A DNA stretch of 47,327 nucleotides from Muribaculaceae bacterium (GCA_022510445.1 JAFLTN010000004.1:1-47327); one strand, 5' to 3'; positions 34,319 through 43,427 are shown, counted from the stretch's first letter. Program-made: numbers and translations. The notes: generated by a model from the sequence alone, not told the origin.

Positions 34319-35368
34319 TTATTCTGTTGTCACGATTGTGCCGGTCCCCACTTTCTGCATACCGGCAACTATCACTGAATCTCCGGGTTGAAGCCCGGAT
34401 TTCACAATCACTCCATTCGCCACCAGTTCATCTGCCTCCACGAATCGTCGTTCGGCTCTGCCGTTCCTTACGGTCCATACAAAAAGCCTGTTGTCTTCAT
34501 TCAGAAGAACTGCCTGTGTGGGGAGCACTATTTCTCTTACCTCTGGACTATCGGGCTCCAATGCTTCAAACCTTACATTTCCCGTCATTCCCGGTAATAT
34601 TTTCCCGTTTGACGACGGTATGGCAACCTTGACGGTGTAGGAACGTGTAAGAGGATCCGCAACCACTGCTTTTTGAGTAATTTTTCCCTCGATATTCTTT
34701 AAGTCGTCCCGATCAAAACTAACCGTCGCCTTTTCACCCTCTGAAAAATTACCGATTGCGTTTTCTGAAACTGACACATCTATTGTCAGATCGTTGGTAG
34801 AGACGATCTCATAAATCGGTTCTACCGGCACAACAGTCTGACCCACATCTGCAAACTTCTTGGTAACGGTGCCGCTTACCGGTGAATATAAAGTTGCATC
34901 CTTCAGAGTGCGCTGAGCCATTTCGGCAGCATTTTCAGCCTGTTTAAGCTTTTGCTGCATCTCCACCCATTTCACCTCCGGCAGAGCATTCGCGTCATGG
35001 AGCTTTTTCAGCCGCTGATAGCCGTCTTGCGCTTCTTCAAGTTGTGCCAGGGCTATATTGTAGGCATTCTCATATTCCCCTGCCCTGACTTTACCTAGCA
35101 ATTGACCTTTACTGACTTTCGCCCCTTCAGCCACAGCCAGTTGGGTAATGGTTCCCCCCACTGCAAAACTCACATTGGTTGTCTCGGCAGATGAAACGAT
35201 TCCAGAATATTCCCTATCTGATGTCTGAAGTGTTCCGGAAACCTTCTCGACAGTAACCTTCACAGGGGGCGATAACGTTGCCTTTTCTTTTTTTGCACAG
35301 GATATCAAAACATTTCCTGCCAATAAACCAAATGCGGCCCATAAAAAGGCGCTGACACCGACTTTCAT
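34319..35368 (-). CDS. RND efflux periplasmic adaptor lipoprotein
   Basis: A 349-residue membrane-fusion protein. The signal is a lipoprotein type (LISC before AKKEKATL, lipobox Cys about residue 24). The biotinyl-lipoyl half-motifs AVGGTITQLAVAEGAKVSKGQLLG and TLYSPVSGTVTKKFADVGQTV flank a helical hairpin (about residues 105-150). A beta-barrel domain (VSENAIGNFSEGEKATVSF) and a membrane-proximal domain follow. It bridges the RND pump and the TolC channel in the periplasm. It is the first gene of the operon and is divergent from the exopolysaccharide locus. Confidence 0.94.
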   Translation of the reverse strand: MKVGVSAFLWAAFGLLAGNVLISCAKKEKATLSPPVKVTVEKVSGTLQTSDREYSGIVSSAETTNVSFAVGGTITQLAVAEGAKVSKGQLLGKVRAGEYENAYNIALAQLEEAQDGYQRLKKLHDANALPEVKWVEMQQKLKQAENAAEMAQRTLKDATLYSPVSGTVTKKFADVGQTVVPVEPIYEIVSTNDLTIDVSVSENAIGNFSEGEKATVSFDRDDLKNIEGKITQKAVVADPLTRSYTVKVAIPSSNGKILPGMTGNVRFEALEPDSPEVREIVLPTQAVLLNEDNRLFVWTVRNGRAERRFVEADELVANGVIVKSGLQPGDSVIVAGMQKVGTGTIVTTE

Positions 35369-35464
35369 TTCGCAGATTAAATTAGTAGTTAAGTGAATAG
35401 TGCCCGGCGGAAAAAACGGATCATCCAGATTTCCGCCATTCAGTTAATAATGCATTAATTTTTG

Positions 35465-35472
35465 CAAATATA
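35465..35472 (-). promoter_or_regulatory. Candidate -7 element (TATATTTG) of the RND operon
   Basis: CAAATATA on the plus strand reads TATATTTG on the minus strand and lies about 95 bases before the adaptor start, in the 298-base divergent spacer (35369-35666). No convincing -33 box was found at the normal distance. The rest of the spacer is AT-rich and no promoter for the plus-strand genes is clear. Confidence 0.4.
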
Positions 35473-35666
35473 AGTTTATTTTTGTTTTTATGGCACAGGT
35501 TTTGAATAATTATTTTTCACTTCTTGTTCACGACTTTGCTGCCGTGCAATTTTATACCTCTTTGATACGTTATTACTCTAATGGACCCTTGCGTTAACAG
35601 TTTTTGAGAAGCAGGATCTATACATCAATTTTAAATCTCTTCTCATTTTCAGATTCTGAATTTCTT

Positions 35667-37037
35667 ATGTTTCTATATAGCAACAAGTTGCGAAGTTTGG
35701 TTTGGGGTGTACTCTGCAGTTCGATTTTAATTGTCTCAGCCCAGCAATTAAACATTGAAACCACACCCAAAACCATGGATATTCTCTCGCAGTTCGAAAA
35801 CAGGTTCAATGTCCTCGATTCGGTTATTTTTCAGTCGCCTGAAAGAGACCGGTTTTATTCGGAGATTTTTGATTCCGTGTTTTTTGAATTTGCGGAAATG
35901 GAACGCGTGCCTCAGATTGATGCCGAAACCGACGCCAGGATCAGCGCGCTGAAAAACCGCACGGGACTCGAATTCCGCGGTCAGGCTTATGTCCGTCCCG
36001 GACATAACATAAGCTATGATCCCGATGATCCCTTAGTGGCTTACAATGCAAAGGTGCAGGCTGAAATCCAATGGAATATCTTCAACAGTTCGGTCTATAA
36101 ACGGAAATCCCGCATAAAAGAGCTCACTATTCAGGGAGAACTGGATCAGCTGAACTTTGTGAAGAACGACCTCGACGAGCAGATAATGTTCCAGAAACAG
36201 CAGGTAAGATTCCGTCATTACGGCAGAATGCTTTCGATCTATAACCTGCATTACGAGAACCTGAGGCTACTTATGGAGACCCAGGTCTATCTTCTCGAAC
36301 ATGGAAAGATTTCGGGCGATGATATGCTCAAACTTATCAATGAACAGATGGAGATTGAACGGCAGTTAGTTTCCATCAAGGCCGACTCAGTGGTCAACGA
36401 GCTCCCGGCGCCCACGTCTATCGCCTATATCTCTCTTACCGATACTGCCGGAATTTTCAGAAGCATCAAGCACAACAACATAGAAATTAAAAAGTTAGGA
36501 TTAAGACATGAGCTCCTTGATCTGAAAAAACAAAACACCGACTATGTGCAGACAATGGATATACTTCCTTTCGTAAGATATTCTTACTACAACAGGGAAA
36601 ATGTCCATAACACTTATAACCTCGACGTGGGGGTTTCTTTCCGTCTTCCAATCTCCAAGGAAGTTTCCAAACAGCGCAAGGTTCTTGCAGCCCAGCAAGA
36701 TGTGCTGGCCTATGAGCAGCAACTGCTCGAGAGCGAGACTACCAACGGAATTTTCCTCACTTTCCATGACCTGGAGATTTATAATGAAAATATCCTCGGG
36801 GAATTCCTCAGGATGAAAAAACTTAAGGAATATCTGGAAATGAGAAAAACCAGCTATTATAATGTCGACGGAGAATATTCAAGGATCGACCGTCTCCGGG
36901 AATACAATGCCTATCTCCAGGCCTGGGAACGGCTGATGGAATATTCCTACCGGCGAGATATGATACTCCTCGACCTCCAGCGTTATCTGTTGACAGAACC
37001 TATTAGCAATTATATACAATTTAAAGAATATTACTGA
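35667..37037 (+). CDS. TolC-like outer-membrane protein of an exopolysaccharide export locus
   Basis: A 456-residue exported protein. The ORF track starts at a TTG; the ATG at 35667 begins a clear signal peptide (MFLYSNKLRSLVWGVLCSSILIVSA before QQLN). An unusual Asp/Glu/Phe-rich N-terminal part (about residues 25-100) precedes beta-rich GLEFRGQAYVRPG and long amphipathic helices (about residues 150-260 and 320-440). A central strand LDVGVSFRLPIS resembles the membrane strand of outer-membrane efflux proteins. Similarity to TolC is by pattern, not by strong motifs. The HlyD-like gene starts eight bases later. Together with the synthase two genes downstream, this suggests the outer-membrane exit channel for a polysaccharide. 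Confidence 0.72.
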   Translation: MFLYSNKLRSLVWGVLCSSILIVSAQQLNIETTPKTMDILSQFENRFNVLDSVIFQSPERDRFYSEIFDSVFFEFAEMERVPQIDAETDARISALKNRTGLEFRGQAYVRPGHNISYDPDDPLVAYNAKVQAEIQWNIFNSSVYKRKSRIKELTIQGELDQLNFVKNDLDEQIMFQKQQVRFRHYGRMLSIYNLHYENLRLLMETQVYLLEHGKISGDDMLKLINEQMEIERQLVSIKADSVVNELPAPTSIAYISLTDTAGIFRSIKHNNIEIKKLGLRHELLDLKKQNTDYVQTMDILPFVRYSYYNRENVHNTYNLDVGVSFRLPISKEVSKQRKVLAAQQDVLAYEQQLLESETTNGIFLTFHDLEIYNENILGEFLRMKKLKEYLEMRKTSYYNVDGEYSRIDRLREYNAYLQAWERLMEYSYRRDMILLDLQRYLLTEPISNYIQFKEYY

Positions 37038-37045
37038 TTCAACAT

Positions 37046-38545
37046 ATGCAGTCTTTCAGTTTTAAATCCAACCTGAATGAAAATGAGAATGTCGAGAAAC
37101 TGATTAAGGAACGCAACCGCAAGATAGCTCGTCAGCAGGTAATCTTTGCAATCATTCTCCTCATTATCATCGGTCTATTGGTTTGGTATCTTTTCCGTAA
37201 AACTATATACACGGAATTCGACGGTTTCATGCACACCGAATATAAAGACTACCGGGCCGTTGAAGACATCTACCTCTTCGACCAATACACAGAAGAGGGT
37301 GATATCGTTGTGCCGGGTGACACCCTTTATTCCTACACATATATAAATATGTTCGGATCCGGCAATGGCGGTTCCCAACCGGATATCTTTATCAAGAACC
37401 GGGATCTGCGGCTCCAGCGCGACAATGCCTACAACGAAGCCAATGTGCTTAAGGTCAGGATTGCCGAACTCGAGGCTCAGATACAGCGCGAAGACAACAA
37501 CATCCGCTTCGGGATGACCGATAATTCCCATAAGATGGATCTTGAGCGCCAGCTTGCCGTTGCAAAGGCAGAACTCACAGCCACGCTGAACCGTGCCTAT
37601 CGGCTTGGAAGCATACACAACGAGAATAACACCGTCATTGCCGGAGCGGCACAATACGGAATTGACTTCTCCAACGAACAGTGGGGACTCGACCATGCTC
37701 TCCGTCAACTTTATGAATCAAATGCTCCGATTATCAGGTATGCAGTTGCCCAGGACACTGCTATAGTCACAAAGATCTGGGCCCCATCTTTTTCCCGCGT
37801 GTTCAAGAAGGAACATATCCTTCAGCTTGAAGAGCTAAGCTTCGAGAAAAGCAATGTTCAGGTAATTGCCTGGGTGCCTACGCAGGATATGGGAAAGATC
37901 AACAATAACACCCGTGCTGAAATCATCGTCAACGATGATGTTTCCTTCATGGCAAGCGTCCAGCTTTTGGGTGCCCGTACGGAAGATCTCCCGGAAGAAC
38001 TCCGGAATAATCTTTCGCATACCTATACTGCCGTAATGGTTGTTTTCGCACCCGACCGTGATCAGGTCCTCCCTCTTTGGGCTGTCGTTGACCGGGTGCC
38101 TGTGAGAGTGCGAATCAAGAACTACGAAAACGGCTACCGTGGTGACGGTTCCGATTACTGGTATATCGACAACGATGGTCTCACGGATATTTCAAAACAT
38201 TTTTTAGGTCTGATCCGCGAACGTTCAAAGGGTCGTTACCGTTATGATCCCAATAAAAACACAGAATCACCGGTTCAGGACCCACCTGCCAAAACCGAAG
38301 GTAAAAAGTCGCCTGAAAGTCCGGTTTTGGAAAAGAAAACCGACACTTTGCCGGATTCCGTGCCGCAAAACGACACTACATCTTCAAAACTGGCTTATCA
38401 TTTGCATACGATAAAAGATGGAGAAACCCTTTATGGGCTTTCCCAGCAATATAAAGTAAGTATTAATAAGATTTTAGACCTGAATCCTGATATCGACAAG
38501 AGATTTAAAAAAGGGGCGAAGGTCAAAATCCCTGTTTTAAATTAA
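37046..38545 (+). CDS. HlyD-like membrane-fusion protein with C-terminal LysM domain
   Basis: A 499-residue protein anchored in the inner membrane by one TM helix (VIFAIILLIIIGLLVWYLF, about residues 32-50). The periplasmic part has a beta segment ending in 'GDIVVPGDTLYSY' (lipoyl-type half), a coiled coil (about residues 115-185, RLQRDNAYNEANVLKVRIAELEAQI), then a second beta part with AIVTKIWAP and QVIAWVPTQDMGKI, as in HlyD adaptors. A Pro/Lys/Glu/Thr linker (~410-450) leads to a LysM domain (YHLHTIKDGETLYGLSQQY...INKILDLNP, ~453-499), which normally binds peptidoglycan. This combination is rare to my knowledge. It probably links the synthase to the outer-membrane protein while gripping the wall, like Alg44 in alginate export. 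Confidence 0.8.
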   Translation: MQSFSFKSNLNENENVEKLIKERNRKIARQQVIFAIILLIIIGLLVWYLFRKTIYTEFDGFMHTEYKDYRAVEDIYLFDQYTEEGDIVVPGDTLYSYTYINMFGSGNGGSQPDIFIKNRDLRLQRDNAYNEANVLKVRIAELEAQIQREDNNIRFGMTDNSHKMDLERQLAVAKAELTATLNRAYRLGSIHNENNTVIAGAAQYGIDFSNEQWGLDHALRQLYESNAPIIRYAVAQDTAIVTKIWAPSFSRVFKKEHILQLEELSFEKSNVQVIAWVPTQDMGKINNNTRAEIIVNDDVSFMASVQLLGARTEDLPEELRNNLSHTYTAVMVVFAPDRDQVLPLWAVVDRVPVRVRIKNYENGYRGDGSDYWYIDNDGLTDISKHFLGLIRERSKGRYRYDPNKNTESPVQDPPAKTEGKKSPESPVLEKKTDTLPDSVPQNDTTSSKLAYHLHTIKDGETLYGLSQQYKVSINKILDLNPDIDKRFKKGAKVKIPVLN

Positions 38546-38561
38546 TCCAATTCAGACAATT

Positions 38562-40022
38562 ATGCCAACCGGCCCGTCATATAAGATAGTAACCAATTCC
38601 CGGAAACGTCGCATCCTGGTAGTCAATAGGATGGTGAACCCGGGTCAGATCGATGAACTCGAAAACGAAGACTTCGATGCCATATTCCTGAATGTGGCCA
38701 ACCGCACCTATGAGGAGACGCGGCTTGTGTCGCGCTGGCTCTCTCCCACGCGCGAAGGCAAAAGCTTCCTTAAGCCTCGTTTCGGTAATGTCGACATGCA
38801 GAACTTCATGCGTCAGGTGGTCGATTTTTTCGACGGCCTATGCGACAACCCTCTGGATGAGACTTTTGCCAACAGAATCGAGGAGATTTATCAGAATATT
38901 GAAAAATATGGCATAAACCGAGATATCGGGTCTGATATCTCCACCACCTCCCGCCTGCTTGCCAATCTTGTTAAATATGATATTACAAGAGGGCGTCTCA
39001 CATTCACCAACCATGCCATCAGAGGTCTTGCGCAAGGTTTCTCCAACCGCTACCTGATGATGTATGACAACCATGAGACGCTCCAGCTCGACGAGAGAAT
39101 GAAATTTGTGCAGAAACTCGAAGAACTGGGCTATGCCGAACGCACCCGTCTTGTCGACCGTATCCATATATGCAAGGAATGTGGCGACTCCCATCAGCTC
39201 TTTATCGAGTGCTGCCCCAAATGTAAAAGTTCGGATATCCAGCAGGAATCGATGATTCATCATTTCCGCTGCGCCAACATCTCGCCTGAATCCACCTACT
39301 TCAAGGATGGCGCTCTCGTGTGTCCCAAATGTCGCAGGACTCTCCGGCATATCGGCGTAGACTATGACCGGCCCGCCACTGTGTTCAGCTGTTTCTGCGG
39401 AAACACTTTCATGCAGTCGGCAATGAAAGTAATGTGCACAAACTGCAGCCACATTTCAACGCCTGAAGAGCTCATACCGACAGATGTCTATGAATACAAG
39501 CTTACTCCTGCCGGAATCGCAGCTTTCGCTTCCGACGAGGCTATCTTCCAGCTTGAAAGCACCGACATCTATTCCGGTCGCTCCACATTCGAAAATTTCT
39601 GTGAGTCGATCAGAGTCTTCCATACGTTGCCTTCATACGAAAACCAGACTATCCTCGTGTTCCGTTATCACTATGTTTATAACGGCACCCAGGAAGATGC
39701 CCAGGTTTTCGATGTCATGCGCAATATCATGATGCATAACGCGACCGTGAAGCTTACCACGAACGACAATAATTTCTATGTGTTGCTTGTAGCCCCTTCC
39801 GGAAAGATCGATGCCGAATATAAATTTGCCAAGACCAATCTCGACCGGATTTTCAACGAACTCTCTGAAGAAAACGAGGAATTCGATGCCCGTTGGCTGA
39901 AAACCTACAGGTTTAACCGAGATCAGGATCCTGATGAATTCGTGAAGGAAATCACGGAAAAAATCGAAGACAGCATGCTCGAGGATCTTCATGAAATTTC
40001 GGATAACAATCCTGCCGACTAA
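38562..40022 (+). CDS. TackOD1-like cysteine-rich regulator with receiver-like N-terminus and possible degenerate GGDEF fold
   Basis: A 486-residue soluble protein. The N-terminus (RKRRILVVNRMVNPGQIDELENEDFDAIFLNVAN) looks like a receiver or partial flavodoxin-like fold. The middle carries zinc-ribbon cysteines: C204/C207, C217/C218/C221, C254/C257, C277/C279 and C292/C295. This arrangement recalls the TackOD1 output domain (thaumarchaeal output domain 1). The C-terminal third (TILVFRYHYVYN...NNFYVLLVAPSGKIDAEYKFAKTNLDRIF) has the strand and helix order of a GGDEF domain, but the signature loop is replaced by TTNDNNF. No membrane helix is present. Encoded between the adaptor and the synthase, it probably controls polymerisation allosterically. 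Binding of a cyclic nucleotide is speculative. Confidence 0.65.
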   Translation: MPTGPSYKIVTNSRKRRILVVNRMVNPGQIDELENEDFDAIFLNVANRTYEETRLVSRWLSPTREGKSFLKPRFGNVDMQNFMRQVVDFFDGLCDNPLDETFANRIEEIYQNIEKYGINRDIGSDISTTSRLLANLVKYDITRGRLTFTNHAIRGLAQGFSNRYLMMYDNHETLQLDERMKFVQKLEELGYAERTRLVDRIHICKECGDSHQLFIECCPKCKSSDIQQESMIHHFRCANISPESTYFKDGALVCPKCRRTLRHIGVDYDRPATVFSCFCGNTFMQSAMKVMCTNCSHISTPEELIPTDVYEYKLTPAGIAAFASDEAIFQLESTDIYSGRSTFENFCESIRVFHTLPSYENQTILVFRYHYVYNGTQEDAQVFDVMRNIMMHNATVKLTTNDNNFYVLLVAPSGKIDAEYKFAKTNLDRIFNELSEENEEFDARWLKTYRFNRDQDPDEFVKEITEKIEDSMLEDLHEISDNNPAD

Positions 40023-40063
40023 TTCTTAATCCTTTCTCCTTCCTCCATTAATCCTGACTTTTT

Positions 40064-41437
40064 ATGGACTGGCTTACCAACATACTCCATTTCATAGTGG
40101 GCGGTTTCCAATGGTTTGTAAACCACGCCATGATGATTTATTACGACATCGAGATGTGTTTCTCGCGTAATGTCAGCATGGACACCCTCCTTACCCTATA
40201 TTGGTTCCTTTTCCTTGTGGAATTCCCACGTTATTATCTTCTGGAGATTTTCCTGGCGATACGTTATGCCATACTCAAACCCTTCCGGAAGAAGACCGAC
40301 AATATGGCCCGGATGGTCCTGTTCTCTGAAAATCCCCTGGTTTCTGTATTGGTGCCGGGTAAGAATGAAGGGAAACACATCTATAAACTTGTGATGAGCC
40401 TCCGGGAACAGACCTATACCAATTTCGAGATTATCGTGGTTGACGACGGTTCGGACGACGACACCCCTTATATCTGCAGCAATCTCGAAAAGAACGGCTT
40501 CATCGATAAATATATCCGGATGGATGAACGTGCCGGCAAAGCCGGGGCTGCCAACCTTGGTGCAAGCTTCGCCAAAGGGAAATATATAGTTCATCTTGAC
40601 GCAGATTCATCACTCGACCGTAATGCCATCGAGGAGATCCTCATTCCTTTCTACACCGACAAGAAGGTTAAGGCAGTGGGAGGCTGCGTCAAGGTCAGAA
40701 ATTCCAAGGCAAACATCTGCACCTCACTTCAGGCCCTCGAATACCTTAAGACTATCATGGTGGGCCGTATGGTTACGAGCGAGCTCGGCATTTACCATAT
40801 CATCTCCGGTGCTTTCGGCGCCTTCGAACGGGAAACACTGGAAAATATCGGCTATTGGGACATCGGTCCCGGTCTTGACGGCGACATCACACAGAAAGTG
40901 CGCAAAGCCGGTTATAAGGTCACTTTTGCTAAAGATGCCGTCTGCATGACGAATGTGCCTGAAAGCTGGTATCGTCTTTACGTGCAGCGCAGGCGATGGT
41001 CAAGGTCTCTGGTAAGGTTCCGTATCAGGAAACATAAGGATATCCTTCTTCCTAACCGTAACTGGCGGTTCATCAACTGGCTTTCGAACATGGAGAGTAT
41101 CTTCTACGATTGCATATGCAATTATATGTGGTTCTATTATCTCATCGGACTACTCTTCACTTATACCGACCGGCTGCTGGAAATTATGGTTGTGGCGTGG
41201 CTCATCCGACTTGCGTTTACGATCATCGCCTTCGGAGTTATCATGCTTATCACCGAGCGTCCGCGTGAGGAATTGCATCTGATCAAGTATCTTCCGCTCT
41301 CTACTTTCTACACAGGTTATTTCCTGAGAGTGACCCGACTGATCGGTTACACCACGGAATTCTTCTTCTTCAATTCCTATCGCGACAAGTGGAATCCGCG
41401 CAAAACTTCCATCTGGGCACAGGCAGAGGTCAACTGA
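40064..41437 (+). CDS. Processive family-2 glycosyltransferase (exopolysaccharide synthase)
   Basis: A 457-residue membrane glycosyltransferase of the BcsA/PgaC/HasA class. The N-terminus has membrane helices (to about residue 72). The cytosolic catalytic domain holds VVDDGSDDDT (D127, D128), the DxD motif HLDADS (D179/D181), SGAFGAFERE, the acceptor-side GLDGD (D272/D274, catalytic base region) and QRRRW (residues 308-312), the hallmark of processive beta-glycan synthases. Three or four more helices follow. It polymerises and extrudes a polysaccharide from a nucleotide sugar. No PilZ domain is present. Preceded by adaptor, channel and regulator genes in one run, it is the core of the proposed export system. 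Confidence 0.9.
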   Translation: MDWLTNILHFIVGGFQWFVNHAMMIYYDIEMCFSRNVSMDTLLTLYWFLFLVEFPRYYLLEIFLAIRYAILKPFRKKTDNMARMVLFSENPLVSVLVPGKNEGKHIYKLVMSLREQTYTNFEIIVVDDGSDDDTPYICSNLEKNGFIDKYIRMDERAGKAGAANLGASFAKGKYIVHLDADSSLDRNAIEEILIPFYTDKKVKAVGGCVKVRNSKANICTSLQALEYLKTIMVGRMVTSELGIYHIISGAFGAFERETLENIGYWDIGPGLDGDITQKVRKAGYKVTFAKDAVCMTNVPESWYRLYVQRRRWSRSLVRFRIRKHKDILLPNRNWRFINWLSNMESIFYDCICNYMWFYYLIGLLFTYTDRLLEIMVVAWLIRLAFTIIAFGVIMLITERPREELHLIKYLPLSTFYTGYFLRVTRLIGYTTEFFFFNSYRDKWNPRKTSIWAQAEVN

Positions 41438-41495
41438 CCTAACCTTAAATGATGTTAAGAAAGGTTTAAATAATTATAGTATAAGAAAATTAATT

Positions 41496-41503
41496 TAACT
41501 TTG
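41496..41503 (+). promoter_or_regulatory. -7 element (TAACTTTG) before the first lipoprotein
   Basis: TAACTTTG fits TAnnTTTG and lies about 50 bases before the preferred start at 41555. The -33 region (GGTTTAAA at 41463) is too far away for a good match. The same element occurs before the paralogous gene at 43476, which supports it. Confidence 0.5.
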
Positions 41504-41554
41504 CGGTCGCGCATGAAAAAATCAAATCCAACAGAAAGACAAAATAAAATTACA

Positions 41555-43153
41555 ATGAAGAAGCATTTTTACCTTATAGCAGCACTTGGTTTAGGCATAG
41601 TCTCCTGTACCGATTCCGACCTCAAAAACGACGGATCCCAAGATAACATTACATCCGGGCAGGAATCAGACATCGCTAAACTCACTACTATTAAGTTGAA
41701 CTCATCTAATAGTTCACAAGATAGGATTAATGTTTATCCTTCCACAAGAGATGAAAACTCTGAAAAACCTCTGGAATTAATTGCCGAGATAAAAAATATC
41801 TCTGAAGATGAAAATTTTGATGGTTTCACTAAAGAAGACCGTCTGCTCTCAGCAACCTGTGTATATTATGATAAGGAGACACAGACTTATTACGCTACTT
41901 ATCACATGCAGGGTAATAACTATTATACCGATCAGGAAATAGAAACTTCAGGATATATTGAATCTTTCCAAATTGAAGGAAATACTCCTAAACTTGAGAA
42001 AATTTATTGGGCAGCTGATGCATCCGGCAAGACTTATGATTTCAACCACCTGTACTTTGATGACCTTAATAAAATTGAATATGTAGGAGAATATACGGGC
42101 GACAAATCTGAAGGAACCAGAATTATTGTAGCAGGTCATAGTTCCGAACCGGTGAAAACCGGAACAGGTTTTAATACCAAAGCCATAATTGGCAAGATTG
42201 ATTTTGAGCAAGAGAGCTTGACAGTTGCCGACGTTATGACTGGAGACAAAATCTACGATGAAAATATCACCAATAAAGATGGTTCTCTTGCATCCTTAGG
42301 AGATGAAGACGCCGCCGATGTCAACTGTGTTGTGCGTAAATACAATCATTATTACCTTACAACTCGCAAAGGTGTTGCAGTTTTAAAAGCAGGCAAAGAA
42401 AATCTTTTCCAACCGGAGACTGACGTCAATGACAAAATCTATTTCTTGAAAACTCCCGGTTCTGCAAAGTTCATTAGCCAACCAACATTTACTTCAGGTG
42501 TTGACATTCTCTATCTTACACAATACAACCCAGAAGAATTAACAAAAGACACTTCCAGTCCGGCTAATGTGATTCAATTTGCTTTAGATACAACTGATGG
42601 AAAGGATTTGCCTATCCATATGAACGATGTAGACAATTTCAGTTGGAGTAATCTTATTTCTCCAAATCAACTTCTACTTGGAAACATAGAATCTATTTCA
42701 CCGGTTGACGGAAAAAATGTATTGGTTGCCAGCAGCAATAATACAGGAGCAATTTATACTTGTCTTGGCAGAAATGGCTTATATGTATTTAATCCCACAT
42801 ATGACTACAAACAGGATGAAATCATAAAATTCACAGATGCAAAAGAAGGGAATACCTCACGTCCGGTAAATGGAATATATGTTGAGGATTGGGATGATTA
42901 TAATGGACATCATTACACTGATGGCTTCATTTATGTAGCCAATGGTGCCTGCCTAACCATTTTAGATGCAAAAACACTTGAAAAGGTAGCGGAGTACAGT
43001 GCATTTGATGGTACAAATGCAATTTCAGCCAACTATGTTCATGTGGTTAAATCAAATACTTACACAAATGAACATGTTCCAGACAGAATCATCACTGTTG
43101 CTTATGGACAGGCCGGTGTGAAAGTCTTCAGGTTTGTGCCTCCAACAAAATGA
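41555..43153 (+). CDS. Lipoprotein paralog A, unknown function, possibly beta-propeller
   Basis: A 532-residue exported lipoprotein (MKKHFYLIAALGLGIVSC, lipobox Cys about residue 18, followed by Thr-Asp-Ser-Asp, a plausible Bacteroidetes surface-export signal). The ORF-track start at 41501 adds a non-signal peptide, and the ATG at 41555 is preferred because the paralog at 43476 starts at the equivalent place. The body is beta-rich, with repeated segments such as DFNHLYFDDLNKIEYVGEY, VAVLKAGKENLF and GACLTILDAKTLEKVAEYSAF, which recall LVIVD-type beta-propellers. I know no function for this family. It closely resembles the next gene along its whole length. A strong terminator follows it. Confidence 0.78.
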   Translation: MKKHFYLIAALGLGIVSCTDSDLKNDGSQDNITSGQESDIAKLTTIKLNSSNSSQDRINVYPSTRDENSEKPLELIAEIKNISEDENFDGFTKEDRLLSATCVYYDKETQTYYATYHMQGNNYYTDQEIETSGYIESFQIEGNTPKLEKIYWAADASGKTYDFNHLYFDDLNKIEYVGEYTGDKSEGTRIIVAGHSSEPVKTGTGFNTKAIIGKIDFEQESLTVADVMTGDKIYDENITNKDGSLASLGDEDAADVNCVVRKYNHYYLTTRKGVAVLKAGKENLFQPETDVNDKIYFLKTPGSAKFISQPTFTSGVDILYLTQYNPEELTKDTSSPANVIQFALDTTDGKDLPIHMNDVDNFSWSNLISPNQLLLGNIESISPVDGKNVLVASSNNTGAIYTCLGRNGLYVFNPTYDYKQDEIIKFTDAKEGNTSRPVNGIYVEDWDDYNGHHYTDGFIYVANGACLTILDAKTLEKVAEYSAFDGTNAISANYVHVVKSNTYTNEHVPDRIITVAYGQAGVKVFRFVPPTK

Positions 43154-43179
43154 CTTTGATTTTTTATTTTCATATTTTG

Positions 43180-43216
43180 AGCATCGCGGAGTTTTCTCCC
43201 CGATGCTTTTTATTTT
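43180..43216 (+). terminator. Rho-independent terminator after lipoprotein A
   Basis: AGCATCGCGGAG (43180-43191) pairs with CTCCCCGATGCT with one mismatch around a TTTT loop. A T-rich tail (TTTTTATTTT) follows. This is 27 bases after the stop codon. Confidence 0.88.
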
Positions 43217-43419
43217 ACAAAAGCATTCCGGCCTTTCATTCATACCCCGGCAAGTTTCGCGTTGCTTCACATATGCTGAGTTCACCGAAGAAATCACTTC
43301 CGGGGAATTTACCATTAGTTTTAAATTACTTGAATCTGATTTTTCTAAACTTCTAATAATAAATTTCAAAAAAATCCTAAAAATTTATTTGAATTTTTAA
43401 AATATTTGAAAGTTTTTTA

Positions 43420-43427
43420 TAACTTTG
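43420..43427 (+). promoter_or_regulatory. -7 element (TAACTTTG) before the second lipoprotein
   Basis: TAACTTTG lies in an AT-rich block 49 bases before the start of paralog B, nearly the same position as in paralog A. TTTG at 43405 is too close for a standard -33 box. Confidence 0.5.

Noticed and set aside
38838-39452. 204-codon minus-strand ORF
   Set aside because: A mirror reading of the cysteine-rich regulator gene. It has no recognisable domain and no promoter, and the plus-strand frame has ordered CxxC pairs.
29768-41437. A single multidrug efflux island with two TolC-type sets
   Set aside because: The second set is on the opposite strand, lacks an RND or ABC pump, and is followed by a processive glycosyltransferase, so it is better read as polysaccharide export.
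43134-43400. Small plus-strand ORFs after lipoprotein A
   Set aside because: They begin inside the upstream gene and run through a strong terminator hairpin, and the product shows no domain.
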